DNA of 64,000 nt. Origin: Bolinopsis microptera. Taxonomy: Eukaryota; Ctenophora; Tentaculata; Lobata; Bolinopsidae. How positions within the stretch are numbered: the first letter of the stretch is position 1; every line of letters begins with the position of its first letter. The DNA lies in contig NC_087076.1 in the NCBI RefSeq assembly GCF_026151205.1, positions 801,192 to 865,191 of the forward strand, in the 5' to 3' direction. A program made the translations under genes and the position numbers. Shown piece after piece: positions 12,601 to 21,397 of this stretch. The notes under the pieces were generated by a model. The model was not told where the DNA came from, did not search any database, and saw only the letters and a program-made list of their open reading frames with translations.

Positions 12601-15600
12601 CCAGGGATACCAGCAGGAGGTAGGTTAACTTGCAGTACCACCAGGGATACCAGCAGGAGGTAGGTTAACTTGCAGTACCACCAGGGATACCAGCAGGAGG
12701 TAGGTTAACTTGCAGTACCACCAGGGATACCAGCAGGAGGTAGGTTAACTTGCAGTACCACCAGGGATACCAGCAGGAGGTAGGTTAACTTGCAGTACCA
12801 CCAGGGATACCAGCAGGAGGTAGGTTAACTTGCAGTACCACCAGGGATACCAGCAGGAGGTAGGTTAACTTGCAGTACCACCAGGGATACCAGCAGGAGG
12901 TAGGTTAACTTGCAGTACCACCAGGGATACCAGCAGGAGGTAGGTTAACTTGCAGTACCACCAGGGATACCAGCAGGAGGTAGGTTAACTTGCAGTACCA
13001 CCAGGGATACCAGCAGGAGGTAGGTTAACTTGCAGTACCACCAGGGATACCAGCAGGAGGTAGGTTAACTTGCAGTACCACCAGGGATACCAGCAGGAGG
13101 TAGGTTAACTTGCAGTACCACCAGGGATACCAGCAGGAGGTAGGTTAACTTGCAGTACCACCAGGGATACCAGCAGGAGGTAGGTTAACTTGCAGTACCA
13201 CCAGGGATACCAGCAGGAGGTAGGTTAACTTGCAGTACCACCAGGGATACCAGCAGGAGGTAGGTTAACTTGCAGTACCACCAGGGATACCAGCAGGAGG
13301 TAGGTTAACTTGCAGTACCACCAGGGATACCAGCAGGAGGTAGGTTAACTTGCAGTACCACCAGGGATACCAGCAGGAGGTAGGTTAACTTGCAGTACCA
13401 CCAGGGATACCAGCAGGAGGTAGGTTAACTTGCAGTACCACCAGGGATACCAGCAGGAGGTAGGTTAACTTGCAGTACCACCAGGGATACCAGCAGGAGG
13501 TAGGTTAACTTGCAGTACCACCAGGGATACCAGCAGGAGGTAGGTTAACTTGCAGTACCACCAGGGATACCAGCAGGAGGTAGGTTAACTTGCAGTACCA
13601 CCAGGGATACCAGCAGGAGGTAGGTTAACTTGCAGTACCACCAGGGATACCAGCAGGAGGTAGGTTAACTTGCAGTACCACCAGGGATACCAGCAGGAGG
13701 TAGGTTAACTTGCAGTACCACCAGGGATACCAGCAGGAGGTAGGTTAACTTGCAGTACCACCAGGGATACCAGCAGGAGGTAGGTTAACTTGCAGTACCA
13801 CCAGGGATACCAGCAGGAGGTAGGTTAACTTGCAGTACCACCAGGGATACCAGCAGGAGGTAGGTTAACTTGCAGTACCACCAGGGATACCAGCAGGAGG
13901 TAGGTTAACTTGCAGTACCACCAGGGATACCAGCAGGAGGTAGGTTAACTTGCAGTACCACCAGGGATACCAGCAGGAGGTAGGTTAACTTGCAGTACCA
14001 CCAGGGATACCAGCAGGAGGTAGGTTAACTTGCAGTACCACCAGGGATACCAGCAGGAGGTAGGTTAACTTGCAGTACCACCAGGGATACCAGCAGGAGG
14101 TAGGTTAACTTGCAGTACCACCAGGGATACCAGCAGGAGGTAGGTTAACTTGCAGTACCACCAGGGATACCAGCAGGAGGTAGGTTAACTTGCAGTACCA
14201 CCAGGGATACCAGCAGGAGGTAGGTTAACTTGCAGTACCACCAGGGATACCAGCAGGAGGTAGGTTAACTTGCAGTACCACCAGGGATACCAGCAGGAGG
14301 TAGGTTAACTTGCAGTACCACCAGGGATACCAGCAGGAGGTAGGTTAACTTGCAGTACCACCAGGGATACCAGCAGGAGGTAGGTTAACTTGCAGTACCA
14401 CCAGGGATACCAGCAGGAGGTAGGTTAACTTGCAGTACCACCAGGGATACCAGCAGGAGGTAGGTTAAAGTTAATCCATTATTCTATTTAAAATATATTT
14501 ATTGTAAGTCACTATGATTGTAAGGTCTTAAGGTAATTGTAATATATCCTTAGTAACTAGTACCTAGTACTTAGTAACTAACATTGTCCAGGGATCACAA
14601 GAAGAATACAGTGAAGAAGAAATGCCATTAAAAATAGAGGGAGACAGTGTACAGGGAGACAGTCTGCACGGTACAGACAGTCTGTTTGAGAGGAACAGTA
14701 CCCAGGAGGAGGAGGAGGGTGAGGGTGAGAGTGTAGGGTGAGGGTGAGGGTGAGGAGGAGGGTGAGGGTGAGAGTGTAGGGAGTAGCAGGTGCTCTACTC
14801 CTGTTATGATACACCCTCTTCAGTTGGAGTACTCAGAGGATCCCACCAACACGGTAATGGCGCTACTTAGTACTACTACTCATTATGCATATCAGTTAAC
14901 CTCAAGCAGTCCACATAATGAGTTTGGTTCACCTCAGTTTCATACCATGTGATGTAAACTTTATTGCAGGCTGTTCTAAGCGATATAGCTTCAGTGATGA
15001 GCGACCAAGAACCCACCACCGAGTCAACCGATACTGTCGACTCTTCAATAAGGGTACGGTATTCTTAGTAGCTTTTAAATTATGAACTCACTAAAACCCC
15101 CCCCCCCCCAACTAACTAACCAACCCCCACTAACTAACTAACTAACTTACTAACTAAGCCCTCCCTAATAAACTAAACCCCCCATAACTAACTCACTAAA
15201 CCCCCCCCCAACTAACTAACCAATCCCCACTAACTAACTAACTAACTTACTAACTAAGCCCTCCCTAACTAACTAAACCCCCCATAACTAACCAACCCCC
15301 ACTAACTAACTAACTAACTTACTAACTAAACCCTCCCTAATAAACTAAACCCCCCATAACTAACTCACTAAACCCCCCCCCCAACTAACTAACTAACTAA
15401 CTTACTAACTAAACCCTCCCTAATAAAACTAAACCCCCCCATAACTAACTCACTAAACCCCCCCCCCCCCCCAACTAACTAACCAACCCCCACTAATACT
15501 AACTAAACTATAACTTACGAACTAAACCCTCACTAAATAAACTAAACCCCCCATAAACTAACTACTAAACCCCCCCCCCCCCCCAACTAACTACCATATC

Positions 15601-18600
15601 CCCATAACTAACAAGTCTAACTTACTAACTAAGGCCTCCCTAACTAACTAAACCCCCAGTAGACAACCAACTCCCACTAACTAATGTAAGACTAACTTTA
15701 CTAACTAAACCTCCTAATTAAAAACTAACCCCTCCATACAACTCACCTAACCCCCCCCCCAAACTACTAACTCTAACTTAACTTTCCTAACTAATCCTCC
15801 CTAATAAACTATACCCCCGCTCCACATAATAATCTCACTTAAACCTCCCCCCCCCCCCCCCCCCCCCCGCCCCCCACCCCCCCCCCCCCCCGCCCCCCCC
15901 TCCCCGCCCCCCCCCCCCCCTCCCTCCCCCCCCCCCCCCCCTCCAACTAACTAAACCAGAACCCCCACTAACTAGATCTAAATAATCCTTACTAAACTAA
16001 ACCCTCCACTAATAAATAAACCCCCATAAACTAAACTCACTAAACCCCCCCCCCCCAACTAACTAAACCAACCCCTACTAACTAACTAACTAAATGGTAC
16101 TTATAAAGCATAAACCCTCCCTAATAAACTTAACCCCCCAGTAAACTAACAACTAAACCCCCTCCCCAACTAAATGCCTCTTAGACTATATCTTAGACTT
16201 TACTAACTATTAACCTCCCTAATAAACTAAAACCCCCCATAAACTAACTCACTAGAAACCCCCTCCCCCTAACTAACTAACAACCACCCACTAATAACTA
16301 ACTAACTTACGTAACAAGCGCCCTCTCCTAATAAACGTAAACCCCCCGATAAGCTAACTCATAAAACCCCCCCGCCCCCATCCCCCCCCCCCCCCCTCCC
16401 TCAATCTAACTTTAACCAACCCCACTAAATAAACTATACTAATTACTAAAGACTAAGCCCCCCTTTCCCTAACTATACTGTAAAACCCCTCCCATAACTA
16501 ACTAAACCCCCTAAAGTTATCTAACCCCCCTGACTAACCCCCAGCTCATTCATTATATATAACCACATTATAAATGGATTTCACGTTCTCCATTAGGGGA
16601 CCCCCCCCCCCCCTTCTCATTGTGACAAAATAAACTCATCACACTTTCAAAATAACAGTTAATTTTAGTGTAGAAATCAAAGGGTATTATCAGAATAAGT
16701 TAATTACAAAATTATTGGTTCATCTACTTAACTAACTTAGTTGTATCAAAAATTTAAATAACTCCCATTTCATAAGCTCAAAGTTTTTATGGTTACAAAT
16801 TACAGTAGAACCCCGATTAAACGTACAGTTTGGGGAGAAGGAAAATAGTTAGTCTTGTCACATGGTCACATGGTCACATGGTCACATGGTCACATGGTCA
16901 CATGGTCACATGGTCACATGGTCACATGGTCACATGGTGGTCACATGGTCACATGGTCACATGGTCATGTCACATGGTCACTACTAATGTTAATCACTTC
17001 CTAATTAGCCTCCTCTAATCTCCTCTTTATCTGCCCGATACTACCCTCTGTTAGGAGGGACTCTATCACTGCTTTGTCGATGGCATCACTCCCTACCCTC
17101 TCCTGAAAGTTAAATAGTAAATAGTGAAACTAACCCCTGTACTTGTCACTGAAACTGAGTCTTAAGAGGAACATAACCCCTGTACTTTGAGGGAGTTGAA
17201 GCGAGAAATTTACCTAAAATTTTTGCGAATGAGAAAGTGAATCGGAGTGAAATGACAAAGTGAATCAGAGTGAAATGATAAAGTGAATCAGAGTGAAATG
17301 AGTGTATCTTACTGCTGAAGATTTAGTTACTCACAATAACATAGTTGACCCCACTCTCCACCACGGTGAGACTCAGTGTGAGGCCCAGGTGTCGCACTAT
17401 GTCTCCAACAAATGCATACAATTCAGGACCTTCTATCGTATCGTCAGGGGTGCCCCCCCGCTTCCTACACCCCTGGTTCACGTTAGAATTGTAATGCGAC
17501 AAAATTGACTGAGATTATGGGATTAAGATTTAACGTGCGTTAACGTTGAAATGCTGGTAAAACAGGAGGGTAAAGTTACCTTGACATGTTTCTGGATGAA
17601 ATTTGACGAATTCCCATAAAAAGAGCATTTTCCCTAGTCACAAACCTACGTGATCATCAGAGAAAACCACACATATTGCAAAACTAATAAGAACTGCACG
17701 GGGATCTTCCGGATTTATTCCTTGACAATTGTTTATTTTTGATTGTCACTTTTTGGCGGAATCTTTTTTCCAGAAATTTATACTCCATTAACAAACCCAA
17801 ATCCCATAACTTACAACATTACCAAAACTACCCCCACAACCATACTAAACCCACCTTAAACACAAACCTCCTCTATACCCAAACACCCAAACCCCTAACA
17901 AACTCAAAACAAACCCCCACCCCCCCACCATATGATACCTCTTTCACATACTCTCACCCCCAACCCCCCACCCAACAAACCACCCTATCATCATCTCACA
18001 CACTCTTTATACCTAATAACATACTACCTTAATGGTAAGTACAACTTAACCACAATATAACACCAACTCAATAACAAACCACTTATATGATATATAAACC
18101 TGTCAGCAACACTACTACTACTAGTACTACAATGTTAGGTTATATAAAACAGCAAACACCTCGGCGGGTGTTATGTCCGTGCAGTCCTTCTTGAGAAATA
18201 GGTCCTTCATGAACTTGGAGAACTCCACGTACTCAAGGTAGCCGTTCTTATCTGTGTCATAATGGAACCAAACCTGGGAGAAATGTAGGTTACCATCGTT
18301 ACCACGCATGGTCCGTGCAATATTCACTTGGTAGAAGTGTAACTACTAGGGTTGCGAAAAAGGGGAGGAATGTGTAAAGGGTGGTAACCTATGGTAACCA
18401 TGGTAACCTATGGTAACCTGTTGTAACCCCATTACCTGCATGTGTAAAGGGTGGTAACCTGTGGTAACCTATGGTAACCTGTTGTAACCCCCATTACCTG
18501 CATGAACTCGGTACTGGTGAGTATCTTGTTTCTGAGGTTCCTAAAGTCCACTCCCTCCCCTGACCCTCCTCGGCACAACATCAGACACTTCATCTGCCAC

Positions 18601-20590
18601 CTTATACCAACACTTACTTTAGTACCTACTTCTCGCGGAATAAAGAACGGAAAGTTCTGCAAGAGAGAGGGGACCCCCCCCTCCCCCCCACACAAGAGAC
18701 AAGTATTTAACGTGTTTTGAATACTAAAACTCAGAATAAGACGGATTGAGAGAGAGAAGTGACGAAATTATAGTAGCTGTTTAAAGCTCCTTTGCTACGT
18801 AAACTAAAATATCTTTAAAGAAAGATAGAACAAGAAATATGGCCGTATTTCTTGAGTGGAATCAGTGGATGGCCGCTCAATTTTCCGATCCAAAATGCAG
18901 ATGGTGTGTAATGGTGTGTAATGGTGTGTAATGGTGTGTAATGGTGTGTAATGGTGTGTAATGGTGTTTAATGGTGTGTAATGGTGTGTAATGGTGTGTA
19001 ATGGTGTGTAATGGTGTGTAATGGTGTGTAATGGTGTGTAATGGTGTGTAATGGTGTGTAATGGTGTGTAATGGTGTGTAATGGTGTGTAATGGTGTGTA
19101 ATGGTGTGTAATGGTGTGTAATGGTGTGTAATGGTGTGCAGGTAGTGTTGTGTAATGGTGTGTAATGGTGTGTAATGGTGTGTAATGGTGTGTGATGGTG
19201 TGTAATGGTGTGTAATGGTGTGTAATGGTGTGTAATGGTGTGTAATGGTGTGTAATGGTGTGTAATGGTGTGTAATGGTGTGTAATGGTGTGTAATGGTG
19301 TGTAATGGTGTGTAATGGTGTCTCATAACCATGGTAACCTGTGAGATGGTGTCTCATATCATATAACATATCGAGCAATTCTATTTATGCGACCTGATGC
19401 TTATAGCTTATGCAAGCTGACATGGATCTGTACATAATACTGACGAAATAAAGTGCAAAATATTTACATATCCGCCACTAGACTATATCTTCCGTGCATG
19501 GTGAAAATTGACATTTTGCTTGATCAGTTTGGCGTCGCGAACCAACAGTAACCAATCCAGAATATCGCGCAAAATAACTTTGCGGATATTACCATAGCAA
19601 CTAAACGACCAGCGACAACAGCGACAAAGAGCGAGGCGAACAAACTTGCGCGGACGCAATCTACCATGAGTCATGAATCGGGGTAAAATAGTAAATATCT
19701 TATATTTAAAAGTAGTCGTGACTTGATTTAATTGAATTAGCCGGTAAATACCTCTTATTAAACCATACAAGCAGCTTGTTATAAAACCTGATACCCGTCG
19801 CTCTGAGATCTTGGGTTCCATATTGATGAATTAAACATTTAGCACTTGCAGTTAAGTTAAACACTTAACACTTGAATAAACTGAATTACCTACACATTTC
19901 CACTTATCTTATTGGTGCTAATTATAGTTAATTATTATAGATAATTATTAGGGTTATCGAATAGTTCGGAAAATATCAACCAAATATACGGTATTTGGTA
20001 GTATTTGGTAGTATATATCTGGTATTCGGTTACATAATAGCGGATACTATCATATACCAAATATGCAGTGAAAAACAAACGAATGTCAAGTGAAAAAAGA
20101 AACTAAGCACCATTAAATTAATTCGTATAATCTAATATAATAACGATGGTAGCCTAAAGTAAGTTTAACGTTATGATTGAAAGCTAAGTGATCATGTAAA
20201 TGACATAATATTGGCATATTGCCAATATTGCGTCAGCCGCTTATTACTGTCACATTCCTTTGGAGTCTTTCTTCTTTGGCACAAAACACATATTTTGGAC
20301 TAATTTTGGTTTCTTTCGTTAAAAAACAAGCCATTATTAAACCAGTCTTCATTTTGTATAAATATGGTTAATTGTATAGTTTTAAATTTGGTAGAATATT
20401 GTTTGTATAGATACAGTAGATACAGGAACATGTATATAATAATAGTTTGAACCCCCCCCCCCCCTCAGATGCTAGAAGAGGAGTTAGCTCCCTGGGAGGT
20501 GACACACAACAGTCTGTTAGCCACCACCAAGATACTAGTACAACAGTTCACTCTTGTAAGGGACACTGTAGTAGCTCAACCCAACACTAG
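27..20590 (+). CDS. Giant vinculin/alpha-catenin-family protein, ten exons, 3' end not in window
   Basis: Exons: 27-77, 364-504, 621-about 3471, 5173 (or 5183)-5305, 6651-7650, 7801-8317, 8751-8899, 14592-14853, 14970-15053 and 20469-20590. All junctions use GT-AG and agree in phase, except that the exon 3 to 4 junction is provisional and exon 8 carries a frame-breaking duplication. Family members link actin to adhesion sites through bundles of alpha helices. The segment near 1340-1960 aligns by eye with the central repeat shared by vinculin and alpha-catenin (FKQHANRLI, then GPKIIACALS, then NEWSKVVSRLLALID). Exon 10 resembles the start of the vinculin/catenin tail. The coding length in view (over 1,750 residues) far exceeds vinculin (about 1,066) or alpha-catenin (about 906), because extra bundle units lie in exons 3, 5 and 6. 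The start at base 27 has a strong context (caccATGG), but the frame is open to base 1, so it may be internal. The orthologue is uncertain. Confidence 0.75.
364..504 (+). CDS. Vinculin-like gene, exon 2
   Basis: Phase 0 to phase 0, 47 codons, starting VRSLTKDLNLAGSDLM and ending NLTVMK at AAG|gtattg. The acceptor (ctatgcag) has a weak pyrimidine tract. The protein is helical with heptad-like leucines, as expected of an N-terminal bundle. A run of C lies in the intron just after it (about 520-537). Confidence 0.6.
621..3471 (+). CDS. Vinculin-like gene, exon 3: main bundle region plus three added repeat units
   Basis: This very long exon (about 950 codons) starts after attatttcag. Bases 621-1330 encode N-terminal helical bundles and 1340-1960 the conserved vinculin/catenin central repeat. 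Three consecutive units of about 122-125 residues follow, starting near 2210, 2584 and 2950. Each opens with a related phrase (LADLITTAMNGE, NGLISAATSGD, EQLISSAKSGN) and contains a W-centred helix (RHWADSVIVL, AQWQELYLQL, KEWVDKMISL). Two of the three also have an x-TP-x-V helix (LTPSVNDAA, ITPEVIKFG). The 3' boundary is uncertain. A donor at 3472 (CTG|gttaca) is the sequence copied in every unit of the following array; an alternative strong donor is GCT|gtaagt at 3321. Without splicing, the frame would run into polyglycine encoded by the G-rich repeat, which is implausible. Confidence 0.75.
3479..5075 (+). repeat. G-rich intronic minisatellite, about 60-75 bp unit
   Basis: About 22 units of a sequence containing ggtagctggttacaggctag, a pyrimidine stretch, then a run of 10-35 G followed by aagaggggg or agagaggggg. 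Units vary mainly in G-run length. The array begins at the end of exon 3 and fills the intron up to about 5075. G runs on the plus strand would be G-quadruplex-prone in the transcript. Long polyglycine open frames across it are artefacts of the repeat. Confidence 0.9.
5173..5305 (+). CDS. Vinculin-like gene, small exon 4
   Basis: An island of coding sequence between two tandem arrays. It reads LVRQGTIMEEGNELREIKS and so on, through KLCDCLQVLSSTHTDVNER. The donor after base 5305 (GAGAG|gtttct) leaves two bases that exactly complete with the first G of exon 5 to give R-Y-E-M-E-D. The acceptor is either gataag|AA at 5173 (matching a phase-1 end of exon 3) or gttcag|G at 5183 (which needs phase 2). 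Confidence 0.55.
5456..6649 (+). repeat. C-rich intronic minisatellite, about 35-bp unit
   Basis: More than 30 units of a sequence containing tagtgttactcggtatac followed by C-rich runs (ccccctcccccggccccc). Length varies in the C tracts. The last unit ends in cccccctcag, which is itself the 3' splice site of exon 5, so the repeat supplies the polypyrimidine tract. Only about 150 bp of ordinary intron sequence separates it from exon 4. Confidence 0.92.
6651..7650 (+). CDS. Vinculin-like gene, exon 5: further helical bundles
   Basis: Starts in phase 2 after the repeat-derived acceptor and ends in phase 0 at GAG|gtaatg, giving 333 codons. It contains another family-type pair: a TP-containing helix (MTPALCDAIQVVTSR, near 6990) followed by a W-centred helix (YQWATKFRLLNIAIGD, near 7080). 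It ends with a helix that reads into exon 6. Codon use and hydrophobic spacing match exon 3, so this is part of the same protein. Confidence 0.8.
7801..8317 (+). CDS. Vinculin-like gene, exon 6: last bundle helix and repeat-rich linker
   Basis: Phase 0 start after gactgttcag, phase 1 end at TCTG|gtaggt. The first part (VRLEYKQCYVDWLCQVMELA) is a W-centred helix continuing exon 5. Next come four 18-bp repeats encoding variants of DDVIKS (7906-7977) and four 69-bp repeats encoding EEDIAIMYRDVNTCSGS and so on (about 8004-8279), which form a low-complexity linker. The 18-bp unit contains the palindrome TGACGTCA each time. Confidence 0.75.
7906..7977 (+). repeat. Four 18-bp coding repeats, each with TGACGTCA
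   Basis: Four tandem copies of gatgacgtcattaagagt or a one-base variant. They keep the reading frame (six codons each). The core octamer is identical to a full cAMP-response element, but its place inside a coding exon gives no evidence of regulatory use. Confidence 0.9.
8004..8279 (+). repeat. Four 69-bp in-frame coding repeats
   Basis: Four near-identical 69-bp copies (23 codons each) in exon 6, differing at a few sites (GAGGAC versus GAGCAC, AGT versus GGC). The copies are recent and preserve frame, so repeat number may vary between alleles. Confidence 0.92.
8318..8750 (+). other. Intron 6 with a perfect palindrome and a repeat fragment
   Basis: Contains a possible alternative exon (8363-8418, stop TGA at 8416), a 30-bp perfect palindrome centred at 8460/8461, and an 18-bp match (gtacctcgatggtgactt) to bases near 50,138, suggesting a dispersed repeat. 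Direct joining of exon 6 to 8751 keeps phase, so the alternative exon is not needed. Confidence 0.5.
8751..8899 (+). CDS. Vinculin-like gene, exon 7: acidic linker
   Basis: The acceptor cttgtgtcag and phase 1 match the end of exon 6. It reads SQTFSELHFSEEEGNKTPEP and so on to VNLQYHQGYQQE, ending in phase 0 at GAG|gtaggt. The last 36 bases of this exon, plus its donor, are the first copy of the 40-bp satellite that follows. Confidence 0.65.
8864..14468 (+). repeat. 40-bp satellite, about 140 apparently identical copies
   Basis: A 5.6-kb array of a 40-bp unit (gttaacttgcag, then taccaccaggga, then taccagcaggag, then gtag). By eye every copy is identical. The unit is made of the 3' end of exon 7, its 5' splice site (caggag|gtaggt) and a few intron bases. 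It also contains ttgcag, an acceptor-like sequence. Read as coding it stops at gtaggttaa and shifts frame every unit, so it is intronic. Confidence 0.97.
14592..14853 (+). CDS. Vinculin-like gene, exon 8: acidic linker with a frame-breaking duplication
   Basis: Starts in phase 0 after cattgtccag, reads GSQEEYSEEEMPLKIEGDS and so on into a GEGES repeat, and meets TGA at 14739. A 43-bp tandem duplication (14721-14763 against 14764 on) shifts the frame; the second copy reads on cleanly as VGSSRCSTPVMIHPLQLE and so on to the donor ACG|gtaatg in phase 0. Without the extra 43 bp the exon would be 73 codons and fully open. It may be a real null allele, a somatic or cell-line variant, or an assembly error. 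Confidence 0.6.
14970..15053 (+). CDS. Vinculin-like gene, exon 9
   Basis: 28 codons, phase 0 at both ends, between ttattgcag and AGG|gtacgg. It reads AVLSDIASVMSDQEPTTEST and so on: a short Ser/Thr/Asp-rich linker like the exons before it, consistent with the flexible region before the tail of vinculin. Confidence 0.6.
15088..16550 (+). repeat. Degenerate CTAA/C-run repeat in intron 9
   Basis: A long, irregular array of aactaact-type tetramers alternating with C runs (units around taactcactaaaccccccc). It starts about 35 bases after the donor of exon 9 and becomes irregular after 15,480, with a C-only stretch at 15,846-15,941. The irregularity may partly be sequencing error in homopolymers. 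Confidence 0.85.
16858..16985 (+). repeat. 8-bp tandem repeat (tcacatgg)
   Basis: About 15 tandem copies of tcacatgg, with two interruptions. It lies in the same intron, just after a short sequence (cagtagaaccccgattaaacg, near 16,803) that resembles a Tc1/pogo-type transposon end. Confidence 0.9.
17001..17102 (-). CDS. Minus-strand terminal exon, unknown protein
   Basis: The minus strand shows the acceptor aactttcag followed by an open frame of 33 codons to TAG: ERVGSDAIDKAVIESLLTEG, then SIGQIKRRLEEAN. The helix VIESLLTEGSIGQIKRRL resembles the short N-terminal helix of FOP/OFD1-type centrosomal proteins, but there it precedes the LisH motif, whereas here it follows. No firm family assignment. 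It is in phase 0 with the exon at 17335-17432. Confidence 0.4.
   Translation of the reverse strand, partial: ERVGSDAIDKAVIESLLTEGSIGQIKRRLEEAN
17335..17432 (-). CDS. Minus-strand exon with a LisH-like stretch
   Basis: Between acceptor gatag and donor ATT|gtgagt on the minus strand, the frame reads GPELYAFVGDIVRHLGLTLS and then LTVVESGVNYVI (phase 1 start, phase 0 end). The spacing of hydrophobic residues and the E-S-G ending resemble a LisH dimerisation motif. It joins in phase to the terminal exon at 17001-17102. Whether both belong to the EF-hand gene upstream on this strand is not established. Confidence 0.4.
18127..18593 (-). CDS. EF-hand calbindin/secretagogin-like exons (18498-18593 and 18127-18273), antisense in intron 9
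   Basis: Two minus-strand exons join in phase 0. The first ends RNKILTSTEFMQ at CAG|gtaatg. The second begins, after ttctcccag, with VWFHYDTDKNGYLEYVEFSK and continues FMKDLFLKKD to a TAG at 18127. The loop D-T-D-K-N-G-Y-L-E-Y-V-E has all the EF-hand calcium ligands. The context (EFMQ-W helix, loop, KDLF helix) closely matches the hexa-EF-hand family of calbindin, calretinin and secretagogin. Only one complete EF-hand is visible, so it is partial: other exons may lie at higher coordinates, or the copy may be a fragment. A donor-like GAG|gtgttt inside the last exon could replace the stop. These proteins buffer calcium in the cytosol. Confidence 0.6.
18840..19830 (+). repeat. Dispersed repeat copy (related to 28,100-28,640)
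   Basis: The sequence on either side of the 10-bp array matches segments near 28,158 (gtggatggccgctcaatt) and 28,460-28,630 (cgacctgat, gatctgt, catggtgaaa). The minus strand has an open frame of 112 codons (19,483-19,821) rich in Arg and Cys with no recognised domain. It is likely transposon-derived. Confidence 0.45.
18901..19321 (+). repeat. 10-bp tandem repeat (atggtgtgta)
   Basis: About 42 near-perfect copies of atggtgtgta with a short interruption near 19,140. Open frames on the minus strand (His-Tyr-Thr-Pro-Leu repeats) are by-products of the repeat. Confidence 0.95.
19831..20468 (+). other. Intron 9, AT-rich, no feature recognised
   Basis: AT-rich sequence ending in the C-rich polypyrimidine tract and acceptor (cccctcag) of exon 10. 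A short run of related tatttggta words occurs near 19,985-20,065. Nothing coding was seen. Confidence 0.6.
20469..20590 (+). CDS. Vinculin-like gene, exon 10: start of tail domain
   Basis: Follows cccccctcag in phase 0 and reads MLEEELAPWEVTHNSLLATT, then KILVQQFTLVRDTVVAQ. The pattern (E-E-x3-W-x4-N-x-hydrophobic-hydrophobic-A-x-x-K) matches the first tail helices of vinculin (ARKWSSKGNDIIAAAKRM) and alpha-catenin (SKWDDSGNDIIVLAKQM). This ties the downstream exons to the vinculin family. It ends in phase 2 at ACTAG|gtcagt. The rest of the tail is not found: the intron contains an array and then a gap. A weak candidate at 26,176 (after cacttgcag) would stop within four codons. Confidence 0.7.
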
Positions 20591-20600
20591 GTCAGTTTAC

Positions 20601-21397
20601 TAGTTAGCAGGGAGGGTTTCATTATATTTAGCAGGGAGGGTTTCATTATATTTAGCAGGGAGGGTTTCATCATATTTAGCAGGGAGGGTTTCATCATATT
20701 TAGCAGGGAGGGTTTCATCATATTTAGCAGGGAGGGTTTCATTATGTCATATTTAGCAGGGAGGGTTCCATCATATTTAGCAGGGAGGGTTTCATCATAT
20801 TTAGCAGGGAGGGTTTCATCATATTTAGCAGGGAGGGTTTCATCATATCATATTTAGCAGGGAGGGTTTCATCATATCATATTTAGCAGGGAGGGTTTCA
20901 TCATATTTAGCAGGGAGGGTTTCATCATATTTAGCAGGGAGGGTTTCTTCATATTTAGCAGGGAGGGTTTCATTATATCATATTTAGCAGGGAGGGTTTC
21001 ATCATATTTAGCAGGGAGGGTTTCATCATATTTAGCAGGGAGGGGTTCATCATATCATATTTAGCAGGGAGGGTTTCATCATATTTAGCAGGGAGGGTTT
21101 CATTATGCCATATTTAGCAGGGAGAGTTTCATCATATTTAGCGGGGAGGGTTTCATTATGCCATATTTAGCAGGGAGGGGTTCATCATATCATATTTAGC
21201 AGGGAGGGTTTCATCATATTTAGCAGGGAGGGGTTCATCATATCATATTTAGCAGGGAGGGTTTCATTATATCATATTTAGCAGGGAGGGTTTCATTATG
21301 CCATATTTAGCAGGGAGGGTTTCATTATATCATATTTAGCAGGGAGGGTTTCATCATATCATATTTAGCAGGGAGGGTTTCATCATATCATATTTTT
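20601..21397 (+). repeat. 24-bp minisatellite (ttagcagggagggtttcat)
   Basis: About 33 copies of a 19-24 bp unit (catatttagcagggaggg, then tttcatcata) with small length and base variants. It starts about 10 bases after the donor of exon 10 and runs into the N gap. Confidence 0.93.

Noticed and set aside
8864-14468. CRISPR-like array
   Set aside because: There are no unique spacers; the 40-bp units are contiguous and identical. The host is an animal.
18877-19378. Minus-strand frames with His-Tyr-Thr-Pro-Leu repeats
   Set aside because: Products of the 10-bp atggtgtgta repeat; all frames are open by chance of composition.
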